NCBI RefSeq assembly: GCF_029227915.1
Contig: NC_079883.1
Location: 7,378,001-7,442,000, forward strand
Direction of reading: 5' to 3'
DNA from: Hydractinia symbiolongicarpus
Taxonomy: Eukaryota > Cnidaria > Hydrozoa > Anthoathecata > Hydractiniidae
DNA: 64,000 nt
The notes beneath the pieces were generated by a model. The model was not told the DNA's origin, did not search any database, and worked only from the letters and a program-made list of their open reading frames with translations. Numbering within the stretch: the stretch's first letter is position 1; every line of letters begins with the position of its first letter. This document shows positions 1-16,700 of this stretch, one piece after another. The position numbers and the translations under genes were made by a program.

Positions 1-28
1 GATCTTAGCCATTAGGCCGAGAAGCGAT
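1..28 (-). ncRNA. U2 snRNA, 5' end only (cut by window)
   Basis: Only the first 28 nt of U2, starting AUCGCUUCUCGG at position 28 on the minus strand. The rest lies outside the window. See 48431-48615. Confidence 0.93.
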
Positions 29-350
29 AAAGAACAAGCGTTGCCATGATAGGCATCGTCCACACACCGTAACTGCTTGTGGAGCATGTCACGTTACTGT
101 AAAGCTTACAACTGTCACCGCGTACGGATGGACGGCGACATAGTAAAAATCACGGCTGTTGATTTAGCCGTAGGATGGAGAGCGACTGTAGCGAGTGGAT
201 GGTAACTTACATGAATGCTAACAAAGGCGACGATACTAAGTGCGTGATATTACTTTCCAATATGTCTGCGTACATTCCGTTTATCAACGCATTACGCCAG
301 AACGTGCGCGCGCGTTACACAGTAGACCATGCAGCCGAAATGCGACAGTG

Positions 351-423
351 CGACCCTGCCAGGAGTCGAACCTGGAATCCCCTGATTCGTAGTCAGATGC
401 CTTATCCATTGGGCCACAGGGCC
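351..423 (-). tRNA. tRNA-Arg(ACG), block A copy 1
   Basis: 73 nt with the same sequence as the reference at 48938-49010, including G at position 1, so the acceptor stem is fully paired. Confidence 0.95.
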
Positions 424-1002
424 ATGCTTATGACTTCGCCCCATCGTCATTTTGGCTTGCGCATTCGTTTTACTTACGACAGAATTCTTCGTGTTTGTAG
501 CCATGAAAGAAAGGGACTTCTGTGAGTGAATTTTTTTACTGTGGTCTAATAAAAAAGTCGAAACGCAGTGCCCAATATATGAATTGCTCCTAATAGCCGG
601 AAACAGGCCGTGTCGATGATGTAGGCCGACATACGCAACGCAAACCAAAGAACGCTTTATGAAAATCCTAACACGAGCGCGGAAGAAGCCCAAATTAACA
701 GACTAGATGTAATGCTGAAGACCTCAAACTCCAGCAGCTTCTCTTGCAGACTATTGCGTCGTACTACAAATAAAAATTAACATGCTTTCGCATAGTCGCG
801 GCACCCAAAACGGACATTATACGATGTACAGAAACACACATTTCTGTTTTCGCGCCAAATCAATTCCCGGGAGTGGTACTTTTACGTCCGCATACTTCGC
901 ACCGTCTTAAATTATATCTCATTTACACGGTAATGTTTAGTATACTTCTACTGTGATAACAAGCATCGTTTATCGTTGGATTGTTGTAAGAAAACATTAA
1001 AA

Positions 1003-1554
1003 ATGAGTGAAGCAGCTTCTCCAAAGAAAATCGCACCCAAGAAGAAACCTGCTGCAAAGAAGACAGCTGATCACCCTAAATATGTGGACATGATCAAGGC
1101 TGCTATCGCTACCCTAAAGGAACGCGGTGGTTCATCTCGCCAAGCTATTACAAAATATATTCATGCAAATTACAAAGTTGCTGAAAACTCAGATCATCAT
1201 CTGAAAATGGCTCTTAAACGAGGAGTAACATCAGGCGATTTGATTCAAACTAAAGGCACTGGTGCTTCTGGATCATTCAAGCTAGGTCAGGTAAAAAAAG
1301 AAAAACCTAAGAAAAAGGCCGCAGCAAAAAAGCCAACGGCAAAGAAGCCTACTGCAAAGAAAAGTACACCAAAAAAGAAGCCAGCAAAGAAGAGCACGCC
1401 AAAGAAAGCAGCAAAGAAGCCTGCCACAAAGAAAGCCTCGGCTAAGAAACCAGCAGCTAAGAAACCCACAAAGAAGCCTGTTGCTAAAAAACCTGCAGCA
1501 AAGAAGGTCAAAAAGACTCCCAAAAAGGCAGCAAAGAAGACCGCAAAAAAATAA
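1003..1554 (+). CDS. Linker histone H1, block A copy 1
   Basis: 183 codons, intact, same protein as 49590-50141. The ATG at 1003 is chosen because the frame upstream to 976 has no ATG. Hairpin at 1587-1602. Confidence 0.96.
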   Translation: MSEAASPKKIAPKKKPAAKKTADHPKYVDMIKAAIATLKERGGSSRQAITKYIHANYKVAENSDHHLKMALKRGVTSGDLIQTKGTGASGSFKLGQVKKEKPKKKAAAKKPTAKKPTAKKSTPKKKPAKKSTPKKAAKKPATKKASAKKPAAKKPTKKPVAKKPAAKKVKKTPKKAAKKTAKK

Positions 1555-1915
1555 TTTGTGTGTATCTGGCTATTACATTAACAAACGGCTATTTTTATAG
1601 CCACACATTTACAAAAAAACATTATCTTGGTACAAAGTTAAACTTGTTTAAGTCACTTAAACAGTTAAAAAAGAGTAAATTTAAGATTAGATTCCCTAAG
1701 TTTAAGTATTTTCGTTTTTAAATTTCTTATTTTCTTGCTTTTACTTTTCTTGCCCTTCATATTTTTAACATTGTCAAACTTTATGTAGCATAAAATTTTT
1801 ATGTAGCATAAAATTTAAACAGAAAGCAGGACAAAGTTTGATATAAAAAGCTAGCCGTAATATTTTTTATGGATGTGTGGCTATAAAAATAGCCGTTTTT
1901 TGTTTGGTAAGATGC

Positions 1916-2329
<414 letters not shown>

Positions 2330-2807
2330 TTAAGAAGTCGATGTAGTACGGATACACAAGACGGTCTAAAATGCACTATCGCGCCAAAGTTTTATTTCTC
2401 ATATTGATTGACAGCTAAGGTTCAAAACAAACCATTTGATTGGTGCTAAGAAAGTAATTTCTGATTGGCTGCATAATGACATTACGCTCATTACTTTAAC
2501 ATTTTTATAAAATCTGTGTTTTTTGGCTACGGGAAAACGGCTGTATCTTCTGATACACAAAAGCTTTTGACTTTTTTTTTTTTTAGTAAGTAGCAGAAGG
2601 TTTGGCGAATTCCAACGATGCCAAATTTATTGCCTTACTGAAACATTAAGACCACGAATTTTTAAAAAAACTACAGTTTTACTTAAAAAAATGTACAAAA
2701 TGTTCGGAACATTTTGTAATGACGCAACTCTATTGGTTAATTAGGGTGTTTCCACGAGCAGTAGGTAATTTTATGGCCTCTTTTTAAAGCTGTCTGAATT
2801 CTGTTAA

Positions 2808-3164
<357 letters not shown>

Positions 3165-3627
3165 GCGTTGTCATTGCTCAACAAAAACGGCTATTTTTAT
3201 AGCCACAAATCTTTTAAAACATTACTTTGTGCACGCTTCCAAATTACACAATGTGTAAAGTCTTGTCACAGTTACATTTATTGCTAATACGATACTATGT
3301 CATATATGACACAAAAAAAATTTAGAAATACTTTGTAGGGTTAATTTGCCTGGGAGTGTTTCCGTGAAAAGCTGGGTTAAGTTAAATGTAAGCAATAACA
3401 TGGATCAATGTACTTGTCTTTTCTGCAAGTACAGCTAATAATACGTATGAAAAGTGAAGCTAATCCACACACACACATGGGGAAGTATTTTAAATGTAGG
3501 CTAGTGTTCTTAAGCACATTATTTAGAAGTTTTATTAACTTCGGTTAACTTGTAGTGACGCCAAGTAAATGTTTTTTTAAAGATGTGTGGTCTTAAAAAA
3601 GACCGTTTGTGTTTGGTAGACGTTGGT

Positions 3628-4032
<405 letters not shown>

Positions 4033-4316
4033 GGTTAAAAATTTTTGCTACTTAACTTGTAAATAAGCATTAAACTGCAAGTCAAAACTTTTTGTTTATA
4101 AGTAAAAAAATCGGATCGAATTCGATCCGAAAACGCCGATACGCAATTTAATTGGTTAAAAAAAAAATCTTTTGTTTAATACTTAATTATGATTGGTTAA
4201 AAAAACATGATTTCGATCCTATTTTTATGATGAAAAAACGAGTAAAGTTTATTTCGTTAACACTTACGTTAAATATTCGTACGTTTTTGTATTAACTTAC
4301 AAATCAAATCGCAGTT

Positions 4317-4695
<379 letters not shown>

Positions 4696-4892
4696 ACCGC
4701 TACACTCAGAAAACAACGGCTATTTTTATAGCCACACATCTTTAAAAAAACATTGTTTTTTTCACAAAACTATAACCTTAAAGTCTAATAGATAATCCAT
4801 GCATACGCCTTGTCCTAAGTAACTCAAAGAAATTAAATAAAAAAATTTGATCACAACGTCAAAATAAATTGCACGTATTTGCCCCTACTAAT

Positions 4893-5011
4893 GTCTACGG
4901 CCATACCACGATGAACACACCCGTTCTCGTCTGATCACGGAAGTTAAGCATCGTCGGGCCGGGATAGTACTTGGATGGGGGACCGCCTGGGAACTCCCGG
5001 TGTCGTAGGCT
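4893..5011 (+). rRNA. 5S rRNA, block A copy
   Basis: 119 nt, matching 47605-47723, followed directly by the T run that ends Pol III transcription. Confidence 0.96.
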
Positions 5012-5359
5012 TTTCATTTTCATTTGTTGCCTTTTCATTTCAATGGTGCTGTGATATATTTCTTGTTATAACAATTAAGGAACGTGGCGGTTGTTGAAAG
5101 TGTTTCCTATGACATTTTCCTACGACATTTTCAGGTGATAGTACGAGAAAAAGAGCTTTCAAATGCATACAAACTCGATCTATTGCCGATCATCCAATAA
5201 CCCTGACGGAATGGCAAATAAAATAAAATTCCGCCGCCTTCCGAGGACTTATATCGCAATCACGTTTCGTAACAGCCAAGCGAGGTTTACCTTAGCGTTT
5301 AAGTCACCACCGACATTTGGCCCGCGCAACTTTTCTAAGCTCATTCATTTTGACTTAAG

Positions 5360-5524
5360 GAGGGGCGAGCGCGGACGCAGGCCCCCACTACCAGAAATTG
5401 TACGGTCGAGTTACTGACGTTTGCAGTAATCGCAGAGGTCAGCCCAAGCGTAGTGCAATGCAAGAGCCTCACTCTGGAAGAAAACCCTCATTGATCAGTC
5501 TTTACTTCCCCGTCAGGTAAGTAT
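5360..5524 (-). ncRNA. U1 snRNA, block A copy
   Basis: 165 nt, one G fewer than the reference in the stem IV G run near the 3' end, consistent with run-length error. The 5' splice-site pairing end and Sm site are intact. See 48073-48238. Confidence 0.93.
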
Positions 5525-5717
5525 GAGTTGGGACTGCACCGTAGCATGAGGGTACCCTTCAAAGTTTGTTAATGCTTGTGGCTTGAGTGTGTTATAAACT
5601 GCCGTGTCGCGGGGCATAGGCTGTATTCTCCCCCAGTGTACGCGTTTTGTTTCCCGCCGTAGACTATGCAGAGTGCCGTCGGAAAGAGGACTGCTATTAT
5701 TCTTTTATTGCTTATGT

Positions 5718-5900
5718 GGGCCGCCATCGGTAATAGTGCAACACCAAGGCAACCGTGGTCACGGCGTGAATGAATCCACCTCCATGACCAAGGCCAAAAA
5801 TCAGATTAATATACTGACCATTCAGAGAATGGCCTACCAGATATTAAACTGATAAGAACAGATACTACACTTGATCTTAGCCATTAGGCCGAGAAGCGAT
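5718..5900 (-). ncRNA. U2 snRNA, block A copy 2
   Basis: 183 nt against 185 in the reference. Two C bases are missing from short C runs in the 3' half; the 5' half with the branch-point pairing region is unchanged. See 48431-48615. Confidence 0.93.
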
Positions 5901-6223
5901 AAAGAACAAGCGTTGCCATGATAGGCATCGTCCACACACCGTAACTGCTTGTGGAGCATGTCACGTTACTGTAAAGCTTACAACTGTCACCCGCGTACGG
6001 ATGGACGGCGACATAGTAAAAATCACGGCTGTTGATTTAGCCGTAGGATGGAGAGCGACTGTAGCGAGTGGATGGTAACTTACATGAATGCTAACAAAGG
6101 CGACGATACTAAGTGCGTGATATTACTTTCCAATATGACTGCGTACATTCCGTTTATCAACGCATTACGCCAGAACGTGCGCGCGCGTTACACAGTAGAC
6201 CATGCAGCCGAAATGCGACAGTG

Positions 6224-6296
6224 CGACCCTGCCAGGAGTCGAACCTGGAATCCCCTGATTCGTAGTCAGATGCCTTATCCATTGGGCCACAGGGCC
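6224..6296 (-). tRNA. tRNA-Arg(ACG), block A copy 2
   Basis: Identical to 48938-49010, with G at position 1. Confidence 0.95.
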
Positions 6297-6876
6297 ATGC
6301 TTATGACTTCGCCCCATCGTTATTTTGGCTTGCGCATTCGTTTTACTTACGACAGAATTCTTCGTGTTTGTAGCCATGAAAGAAAGGGACTTCTGTGAGT
6401 GAATTTTTTTACTGTGGTCTAATAAAAAGTCGAAACGCAGTGCCCAATATATGAATTGCTCCTAATAGCCGGAAACAGGCCGTGTCGATGATGTAGGCCG
6501 ACATACGCAACGCAAACCAAAGAACGCTTTATGAAAATCCTAACACGGGCGCGGAAGAAGCCCAAATTAACAGAGTAGATGTAATGCTGAAGACCTCAAA
6601 CTCCAGCAGCTTCTCTTTCAGACTATTGCGTCGTGCTACAAATAAAAATTAACATGCTTTCGCATAGTCGCGGCACCCAAAACGGACATTATACCGATGT
6701 ACAGAAAACACACATTTCTGTTTTCGCGCCAAATCAATTCCCGGGAGTGGTACTTTTACGTCCGCATACTTCGCACCGTCTTAAATTATATCTCATTTAC
6801 ACGGTAATGTTTAGTATACTTCTACTGTGATAACAAGCATCGTTTATCGTTGGATTGTTGTAAGAAAACATTAAAA

Positions 6877-7428
6877 ATGAGTGAAGCAGCTTCTCCAAAG
6901 AAAATCGCACCCAAGAAGAAACCTGCTGCAAAGAAGACAGCTGATCACCCTAAATATGTGGACATGATCAAGGCTGCTATCGCTACCCTAAAGGAACGCG
7001 GTGGTTCATCTCGCCAAGCTATTACAAAATATATTCATGCAAATTACAAAGTTGCTGAAAACTCAGATCATCATCTGAAAATGGCTCTTAAACGAGGAGT
7101 AACATCAGGCGATTTGATTCAAACTAAAGGCACTGGTGCTTCTGGATCATTCAAGCTAGGTCAGGTAAAAAAAGAAAAACCTAAGAAAAAGGCCGCAGCA
7201 AAAAAGCCAACGGCAAAGAAGCCTACTGCAAAGAAAAGTACACCAAAAAAGAAGCCAGCAAAGAAGAGCACGCCAAAGAAAGCAGCAAAGAAGCCTGCCA
7301 CAAAGAAAGCCTCGGCTAAGAAACCAGCAGCTAAGAAACCCACAAAGAAGCCTGTTGCTAAAAAACCTGCAGCAAAGAAGGTCAAAAAGACTCCCAAAAA
7401 GGCAGCAAAGAAGACCGCAAAAAAATAA
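6877..7428 (+). CDS. Linker histone H1, block A copy 2
   Basis: 183 codons, intact, same protein as 49590-50141. Hairpin at 7461-7476. Confidence 0.96.
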   Translation: MSEAASPKKIAPKKKPAAKKTADHPKYVDMIKAAIATLKERGGSSRQAITKYIHANYKVAENSDHHLKMALKRGVTSGDLIQTKGTGASGSFKLGQVKKEKPKKKAAAKKPTAKKPTAKKSTPKKKPAKKSTPKKAAKKPATKKASAKKPAAKKPTKKPVAKKPAAKKVKKTPKKAAKKTAKK

Positions 7429-7786
7429 TTTGTGTGTATCTGGCTATTACATTAACAAACGGCTATTTTTATAGCCACACATTTACAAAAAACATTATCT
7501 TGTACAAAGTTAAACTTGTTTAAGTCACTTAAACAGTTAAAAAAGAGTAATTTTAAGATTAGATTCCTAAGTTTAAGTATTTTCGTTTTTAAATTTCTTA
7601 TTTTCTTGCTTTTACTTTTCTTGCCCTTCATATTTTTAACATTGTCAAACTTTATGTAGCATAAAATTTTTATGTAGCATAAAATTTAAACAGAAAGCAG
7701 AACAAAGTTTGATATAAAAAGCTAGCCGTAATATTTTTTATGGATGTGTGGCTATAAAAATAGCCGTTTTTTGTTTGGTAAGATGC

Positions 7787-8200
<414 letters not shown>

Positions 8201-8720
8201 TTAAGAAGTCGATGTAGTACGGATACACAAGACGGTCTAAAATGCACTATCGCGCCAAAGTTTTATTTCTCATATTGATTGACAGCTAAGGTTCAAAACA
8301 AACCATTTGATTGGTGCTAAGAAAGTAATTTCTGATTGGCTGCATAATGACATTACGCTCATTACTTTAACATTTTTATAAAATCTGTGTTTTTGGCTAC
8401 GGGAAAACGGCTGTATCTTCTGATACACAAAAGCTTTTGACTTTTTTTTTTTTTAGTAAGTAGCAGAAGGTTTGGCGAATTCCAACGATGCCAAATTATT
8501 GCCTTACTGAAACATTAAGACCACGAATTTTAAAAAAACTACAGTTTTACTTAAAAAAATGTACAAAATGTTCGGAACATTTTGTAATGACGCAACTCTA
8601 TTGGTTAATTAGGGTGTTTCCACGAGCAGTAGGTAATTTTATGGCCTCTTTTTAAAGCTGTCTGAATTCTGTTAACTCAAACGTTGTTTTTGTACTCGTT
8701 CTGTACGCAACTATATCAAT

Positions 8721-9031
<311 letters not shown>

Positions 9032-9491
9032 GCGTTGTCATTGCTCAACAAAAACGGCTATTTTTATAGCCACAAATCTTTTAAAACATTACTTTGTGCA
9101 CGCTTCCAAATTACACAATGTGTAAAGTCTTGTCACAGTTACATTTATTGCTATACGATACTATGTCATATATGACACAAAAAAATTTAGAAATACTTTG
9201 TAGGGTTAATTGCCTGGGAGTGTTTCCGTGAAAAGCTGGGTTAAGTTAAATGTAAGCAATAACATGGATCAATGTACTTGTCTTTTCTGCAAGTACAGCT
9301 AATAATACGTATGAAAAGTGAAGCTAATCCACACACACACATGGGGAAGTATTTTAAATGTAGGCTAGTGTTCTTAAGCACATTATTTAGAAGTTTTATT
9401 AACTTCGGTTAACTTGTAGTGACGCCAAGTAAATGTTTTTTTAAAGATGTGTGGTCTTAAAAAAGACCGTTTGTGTTTGGTAGACGTTGGT

Positions 9492-9897
<406 letters not shown>

Positions 9898-10081
9898 GGT
9901 TAAAAATTTTTGCTACTTAACTTGTAAATAAGCATTAAACTGCAAGTCAAAACTTTTTGTTTATAAGTAAAAAATCGGATCGAATTCGATCCGAAAACGC
10001 CGATACGCAATTTAATTGGTTAAAAAAAAAATCTTTTGTTTAATACTTAATTATGATTGGTTAAAAAAACATGATTTCGAT

Positions 10082-10581
10082 NNNNNNNNNNNNNNNNNNN
10101 NNNNNNNNNNNNNNNNNNNNNNNNNNNNNNNNNNNNNNNNNNNNNNNNNNNNNNNNNNNNNNNNNNNNNNNNNNNNNNNNNNNNNNNNNNNNNNNNNNNN
10201 NNNNNNNNNNNNNNNNNNNNNNNNNNNNNNNNNNNNNNNNNNNNNNNNNNNNNNNNNNNNNNNNNNNNNNNNNNNNNNNNNNNNNNNNNNNNNNNNNNNN
10301 NNNNNNNNNNNNNNNNNNNNNNNNNNNNNNNNNNNNNNNNNNNNNNNNNNNNNNNNNNNNNNNNNNNNNNNNNNNNNNNNNNNNNNNNNNNNNNNNNNNN
10401 NNNNNNNNNNNNNNNNNNNNNNNNNNNNNNNNNNNNNNNNNNNNNNNNNNNNNNNNNNNNNNNNNNNNNNNNNNNNNNNNNNNNNNNNNNNNNNNNNNNN
10501 NNNNNNNNNNNNNNNNNNNNNNNNNNNNNNNNNNNNNNNNNNNNNNNNNNNNNNNNNNNNNNNNNNNNNNNNNNNNNNNNN
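10082..10581. other. Assembly gap, 500 N
   Basis: Exactly 500 N, a typical placeholder length. Forward units end on its left, in the H2B/H2A promoter, and reverse units begin on its right, inside H4. Reading frames running through it have no meaning. Confidence 0.99.
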
Positions 10582-10825
<244 letters not shown>

Positions 10826-11304
10826 TTAACAGAATTCAGACAGCTTTAAAAAGAGGCCATAAAATTACCTACTGCTCGTGGAAACACCCTAATTAACCAA
10901 TAGAGTTGCGTCATTACAAAATGTTCCGAACATTTTGTACATTTTTTTAAGTAAAACTGTAAGTTTTTTTAAAAATTCGTGGTCTTAATGTTTTCAGTAA
11001 GGCAATAAATTTGGCATCGTTGGAATTCGCCAAACCTTCTGCTACTTACTAAAAAAAAAAAAAGTCAAAAGCTTTTGTGTATCAGAAGATACAGCCGTTT
11101 CCCGTAGCCAAAAAACACAGATTTTATAAAAATGTTAAAGTAATGAGCGTAATGTCATTATGCAGCCAATCAGAAATTACTTTCTTAGCACCAATCAAAT
11201 GGTTTGTTTTGAACCTTAGCTGTCAATCAATATGAGAAATAAAACTTTGGCGCGATAGTGCATTTTAGACCGTCTTGTGTATCCGTACTACATCGACTTC
11301 TTAA

Positions 11305-11763
<459 letters not shown>

Positions 11764-12077
11764 TAAAAAATATTACGGCTAGCTTTTTATATCAAACTTT
11801 GTTCTGCTTTCTGTTTAAATTTTATGCTACATAAAAATTTTATGCTACATAAAGTTTGACAATGTTAAAAATATGAAGGCAAGAAAAGTAAAAGCAAGAA
11901 AATAAGAAATTTAAAAACGAAAATACTTAAACTTAGGGAATCTAATCTTAAAATTACTCTTTTTTAACTGTTTAAGTGACTTAAACAAGTTTAACTTTGT
12001 ACCAAGATAATGTTTTTTTGTAAATGTGTGGCTATAAAAATAGCCGTTTGTTAATGTAATAGCCAGATACACACAAA

Positions 12078-12629
12078 TTATTTTTTTGCGGTCTTCTTTG
12101 CTGCCTTTTTGGGAGTCTTTTTGACCTTCTTTGCTGCAGGTTTTTTAGCAACAGGCTTCTTTGTGGGTTTCTTAGCTGCTGGTTTCTTAGCCGAGGCTTT
12201 CTTTGTGGCAGGCTTCTTTGCTGCTTTCTTTGGCGTGCTCTTCTTTGCTGGCTTCTTTTTTGGTGTACTTTTCTTTGCAGTAGGCTTCTTTGCCGTTGGC
12301 TTTTTTGCTGCGGCCTTTTTCTTAGGTTTTTCTTTTTTTACCTGACCTAGCTTGAATGATCCAGAAGCACCAGTGCCTTTAGTTTGAATCAAATCGCCTG
12401 ATGTTACTCCTCGTTTAAGAGCCATTTTCAGATGATGATCTGAGTTTTCAGCAACTTTGTAATTTGCATGAATATATTTTGTAATAGCTTGGCGAGATGA
12501 ACCACCGCGTTCCTTTAGGGTAGCGATAGCAGCCTTGATCATGTCCACATATTTAGGGTGATCAGCTGTCTTCTTTGCAGCAGGTTTCTTCTTGGGTGCG
12601 ATTTTCTTTGGAGAAGCTGCTTCACTCAT
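12078..12629 (-). CDS. Linker histone H1, block B copy 1
   Basis: Intact, 183 codons, same protein as 49590-50141. Hairpin at 12030-12045. Confidence 0.96.
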   Translation of the reverse strand: MSEAASPKKIAPKKKPAAKKTADHPKYVDMIKAAIATLKERGGSSRQAITKYIHANYKVAENSDHHLKMALKRGVTSGDLIQTKGTGASGSFKLGQVKKEKPKKKAAAKKPTAKKPTAKKSTPKKKPAKKSTPKKAAKKPATKKASAKKPAAKKPTKKPVAKKPAAKKVKKTPKKAAKKTAKK

Positions 12630-13208
12630 TTTTAATGTTTTCTTACAACAATCCAACGATAAACGATGCTTGTTATCACAGTAGAAGTATACTAAACATT
12701 ACCGTGTAAATGAGATATAATTTAAGACGGTGCGAAGTATGCGGACGTAAAAGTACCACTCCCGGGAATTGATTTGGCGCGAAAACAGAAATGTGTGTTT
12801 CTGTACATCGTATAATGTCCGTTTTGGGAGCCGCGACTATGCGAAAGCATGTTAATTTTTATTTGTAGCACGACGCAATAGTCTGAAAGAGAAGCTGCTG
12901 GAGTTTGAGGTCTTCAGCATTACATCTACTCTGTTAATTTGGGCTTCTTCCGCGCCCGTGTTAGGATTTTCATAAAGCGTTCTTTGGTTTGCGTTGCGTA
13001 TGTCGGCCTACATCATCGACACGGCCTGTTTCCGGCTATTAGGAGCAATTCATATATTGGGCACTGCGTTTCGACTTTTTTATTAGACCACAGTAAAAAA
13101 ATTCACTCACAGAAGTCCCTTTCTTTCATGGCTACAAACACGAAGAATTCTGTCGTAAGTAAAACGAATGCGCAAGCCAAAATAACGATGGGGCGAAGTC
13201 ATAAGCAT

Positions 13209-13281
13209 CGCCCTGTGGCCCAATGGATAAGGCATCTGACTACGAATCAGGGGATTCCAGGTTCGACTCCTGGCAGGGTCG
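13209..13281 (+). tRNA. tRNA-Arg(ACG), block B copy 1, C1 variant
   Basis: 73 nt. Position 1 is C instead of G, so it cannot pair with C72; the remainder equals 48938-49010. The first T run of four or more downstream is at 13483-13487, about 200 nt away. Confidence 0.93.
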
Positions 13282-13603
13282 CACTGTCGCATTTCGGCTG
13301 CATGGTCTACTGTGTAACGCGCGCGCACGTTCTGGCGTAATGCGTTGATAAACGGAATGTACGCAGTCATATTGGAAAGTAATATCACGCACTTAGTATC
13401 GTCGCCTTTGTTAGCATTCATGTAAGTTACCATCCACTCGCTACAGTCGCTCTCCATCCTACGGCTAAATCAACAGCCGTGATTTTTACTATGTCGCCGT
13501 CCATCCGTACGCGGTGACAGTTGTAAGCTTTACAGTAACGTGACATGCTCCACAAGCAGTTACGGTGTGTGGACGATGCCTATCATGGCAACGCTTGTTC
13601 TTT

Positions 13604-13788
13604 ATCGCTTCTCGGCCTAATGGCTAAGATCAAGTGTAGTATCTGTTCTTATCAGTTTAATATCTGGTAGGCCATTCTCTGAATGGTCAGTATATTAATC
13701 TGATTTTTGGCCTTGGGTCATGGAGGTGGATTCATTCACGCCGTGACCACGGGTTGCCTTGGTGTTGCACTATTACCGATGGCGGCCC
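13604..13788 (+). ncRNA. U2 snRNA, block B copy 1
   Basis: 185 nt, same sequence as 48431-48615. Candidate upstream promoter element at 13550-13558. Confidence 0.96.
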
Positions 13789-13980
13789 ACATAAGCAATA
13801 AAAGAATAATAGCAGTCCTCTTTCCGACGGCACTCTGCATAGTCTACGGCGGGAACAAAACGCGTACACTGGGGGAGAATACAGCCTATGCCCCGCGACA
13901 CGGCAGTTTATAACACACTCAAGCCACAAGCATTAACAAACTTTGAAGGGTACCCTCATGCTACGGTGCAGTTCCAACTC

Positions 13981-14146
13981 ATACTTACCTGACGGGGAAG
14001 TAAAGACTGATCAATGAGGGTTTTCTTCCAGAGTGAGGCTCTTGCATTGCACTACGCTTGGGCTGACCTCTGCGATTACTGCAAACGTCAGTAACTCGAC
14101 CGTACAATTTCTGGTAGTGGGGGCCTGCGTCCGCGCTCGCCCCCTC
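13981..14146 (+). ncRNA. U1 snRNA, block B copy 1
   Basis: 166 nt, same sequence as 48073-48238. Candidate upstream promoter element at 13924-13932. Confidence 0.95.
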
Positions 14147-14495
14147 CTTAAGTCAAAATGAATGAGCTTAGAAAAGTTGCGCGGCCAAATGTCGGTGGTG
14201 ACTTAAACGCTAAGGTAAAACCTCGCTTGGCTGTTACGAAACGTGATTGCGATATAAGTCCTCGGAAGGCGGCGGAATTTTATTTTATTTGCCATTCCGT
14301 CAGGGTTATTGGATGATCGGCAATAGATCGAGTTTGTATGCATTTGAAAGCTCTTTTTTCTCGTACTATCACCTGAAAATGTCGTAGGAAAATGTCATAG
14401 GAAACACTTTCAACAACCGCCACGTTCCTTAATTGTTATAACAAGAAATATATCACAGCACCATTGAAATGAAAAGGCAACAAATGAAAATGAAA

Positions 14496-14614
14496 AGCCT
14501 ACGACACCGGGAGTTCCCAGGCGGTCCCCCATCCAAGTACTATCCCGGCCCGACGATGCTTAACTTCCGTGATCAGACGAGAACGGGTGTGTTCATCGTG
14601 GTATGGCCGTAGAC
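14496..14614 (-). rRNA. 5S rRNA, block B copy 1
   Basis: 119 nt, same as 47605-47723. Confidence 0.97.
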
Positions 14615-14811
14615 ATTAGTAGGGGCAAATACGTGCAATTTATTTTGACGTTGTGATCAAATTTTTTTATTTAATTTCTTTGAGTTACTTAGGACAAGGC
14701 GTATGCATGGATTATCTATTAGACTTTAAGGTTATAGTTTTGTGAAAAAAACAATGTTTTTTTAAAGATGTGTGGCTATAAAAATAGCCGTTGTTTTCTG
14801 AGTGTAGCGGT

Positions 14812-15192
14812 TTACTTCTTCTGTCCTTTGTCGTTCTTCTTTGGGAGTAAGACAGCTTGAATGTTTGGCAAAACACCACCAGCTGCAATGGTTACACCGC
14901 TCAAAAGTTTGTTTAATTCTTCATCATTACGAACAGCCAATTGTAAATGTCTTGGAATAATCCTAGCTTTTTTGTTGTCTCTTGCTGCGTTACCAGCCAA
15001 CTCCAATATCTCAGCAGATAAATATTCCAAGACGGCTGCTAAGTAAACTGGTGCTCCAGATCCAATTCGGTTAGCATAGTGCCCTCTACGAAGGAATCTA
15101 TGCACTCTACCGACTGGAAATTGAAGTCCAGCTCTTGAGGATCTTGTCTTGGCTTTAGCCTTAGCTTTTCCACCTTTTCCACGTCCAGACAT
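14812..15192 (-). CDS. Histone H2A, block B copy 1
   Basis: Intact, 126 codons, same protein as 47027-47407. Hairpin at 14774-14789. Confidence 0.97.
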   Translation of the reverse strand: MSGRGKGGKAKAKAKTRSSRAGLQFPVGRVHRFLRRGHYANRIGSGAPVYLAAVLEYLSAEILELAGNAARDNKKARIIPRHLQLAVRNDEELNKLLSGVTIAAGGVLPNIQAVLLPKKNDKGQKK

Positions 15193-15476
15193 AACTGCGA
15201 TTTGATTTGTAAGTTAATACAAAAACGTACGAATATTTAACGTAAGTGTTAACGAAATAAACTTTACTCGTTTTTTCATCATAAAAATAGGATCGAAATC
15301 ATGTTTTTTTAACCAATCATAATTAAGTATTAAACAAAAGATTTTTTTTTTAACCAATTAAATTGCGTATCGGCGTTTTCGGATCGAATTCGATCCGATT
15401 TTTTTACTTATAAACAAAAAGTTTTGACTTGCAGTTTAATGCTTATTTACAAGTTAAGTAGCAAAAATTTTTAACC

Positions 15477-15881
15477 ATGTCTGACGCAGCAGCTAAAGGA
15501 GGAAAACAGGCACCTAAAGTAGCCAAGAAAGGTGAAAAAAGAGCCGGCAAAAAAGGAGGAAAGATTGGTGGAACTGGTGAAAAGAAACGCAAGAGAAAGA
15601 GAAAGGAAAGTTATGCTATTTACATCTACAATGTTTTGAAACAAGTTCACCCAGATGTCGGAGTTTCAAGCAAAGCTATGAGCATCATGAACTCATTTGT
15701 CAACGACATCTTTGAGCGCATTGCTTCCGAAGCTTCGCGTTTGGCTCTTCAAAACAAAAAGTCGACCATCTCTTCTCGTGAAATTCAAACCGCAGTACGT
15801 CTTCTCTTGCCTGGAGAACTTGCAAAACACGCAGTCAGTGAAGGAACAAAAGCCGTCACAAAATACACAAGCAGCAAGTAA
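15477..15881 (+). CDS. Histone H2B, block B copy 1
   Basis: Intact, 134 codons, same protein as 46338-46742. Hairpin at 15905-15920. Upstream 20-bp palindrome at 15379-15398. Confidence 0.97.
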   Translation: MSDAAAKGGKQAPKVAKKGEKRAGKKGGKIGGTGEKKRKRKRKESYAIYIYNVLKQVHPDVGVSSKAMSIMNSFVNDIFERIASEASRLALQNKKSTISSREIQTAVRLLLPGELAKHAVSEGTKAVTKYTSSK

Positions 15882-16343
15882 ACCAACGTCTACCAAACAC
15901 AAACGGTCTTTTTTAAGACCACACATCTTTAAAAAAACATTTACTTGGCGTCACTACAAGTTAACCGAAGTTAATAAAACTTCTAAATAATGTGCTTAAG
16001 AACACTAGCCTACATTTAAAATACTTCCCCATGTGTGTGTGTGGATTAGCTTCACTTTTCATACGTATTATTAGCTGTACTTGCAGAAAAGACAAGTACA
16101 TTGATCCATGTTATTGCTTACATTTAACTTAACCCAGCTTTTCACGGAAACACTCCCAGGCAAATTAACCCTACAAAGTATTTCTAAATTTTTTTTGTGT
16201 CATATATGACATAGTATCGTATAGCAATAAATGTAACTGTGACAAGACTTTACACATTGTGTAATTTGGAAGCGTGCACAAAGTAATGTTTTAAAAGATT
16301 TGTGGCTATAAAAATAGCCGTTTTTGTTGAGCAATGACAACGC

Positions 16344-16700
<357 letters not shown>

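Noticed and set aside
292-693. Open frames of 116 and 133 codons around the tRNA, in every unit
   Set aside because: They run through the tRNA and U2 promoter region, resemble no protein family, and one uses the tRNA itself as coding sequence. Conservation is explained by array homogenisation.
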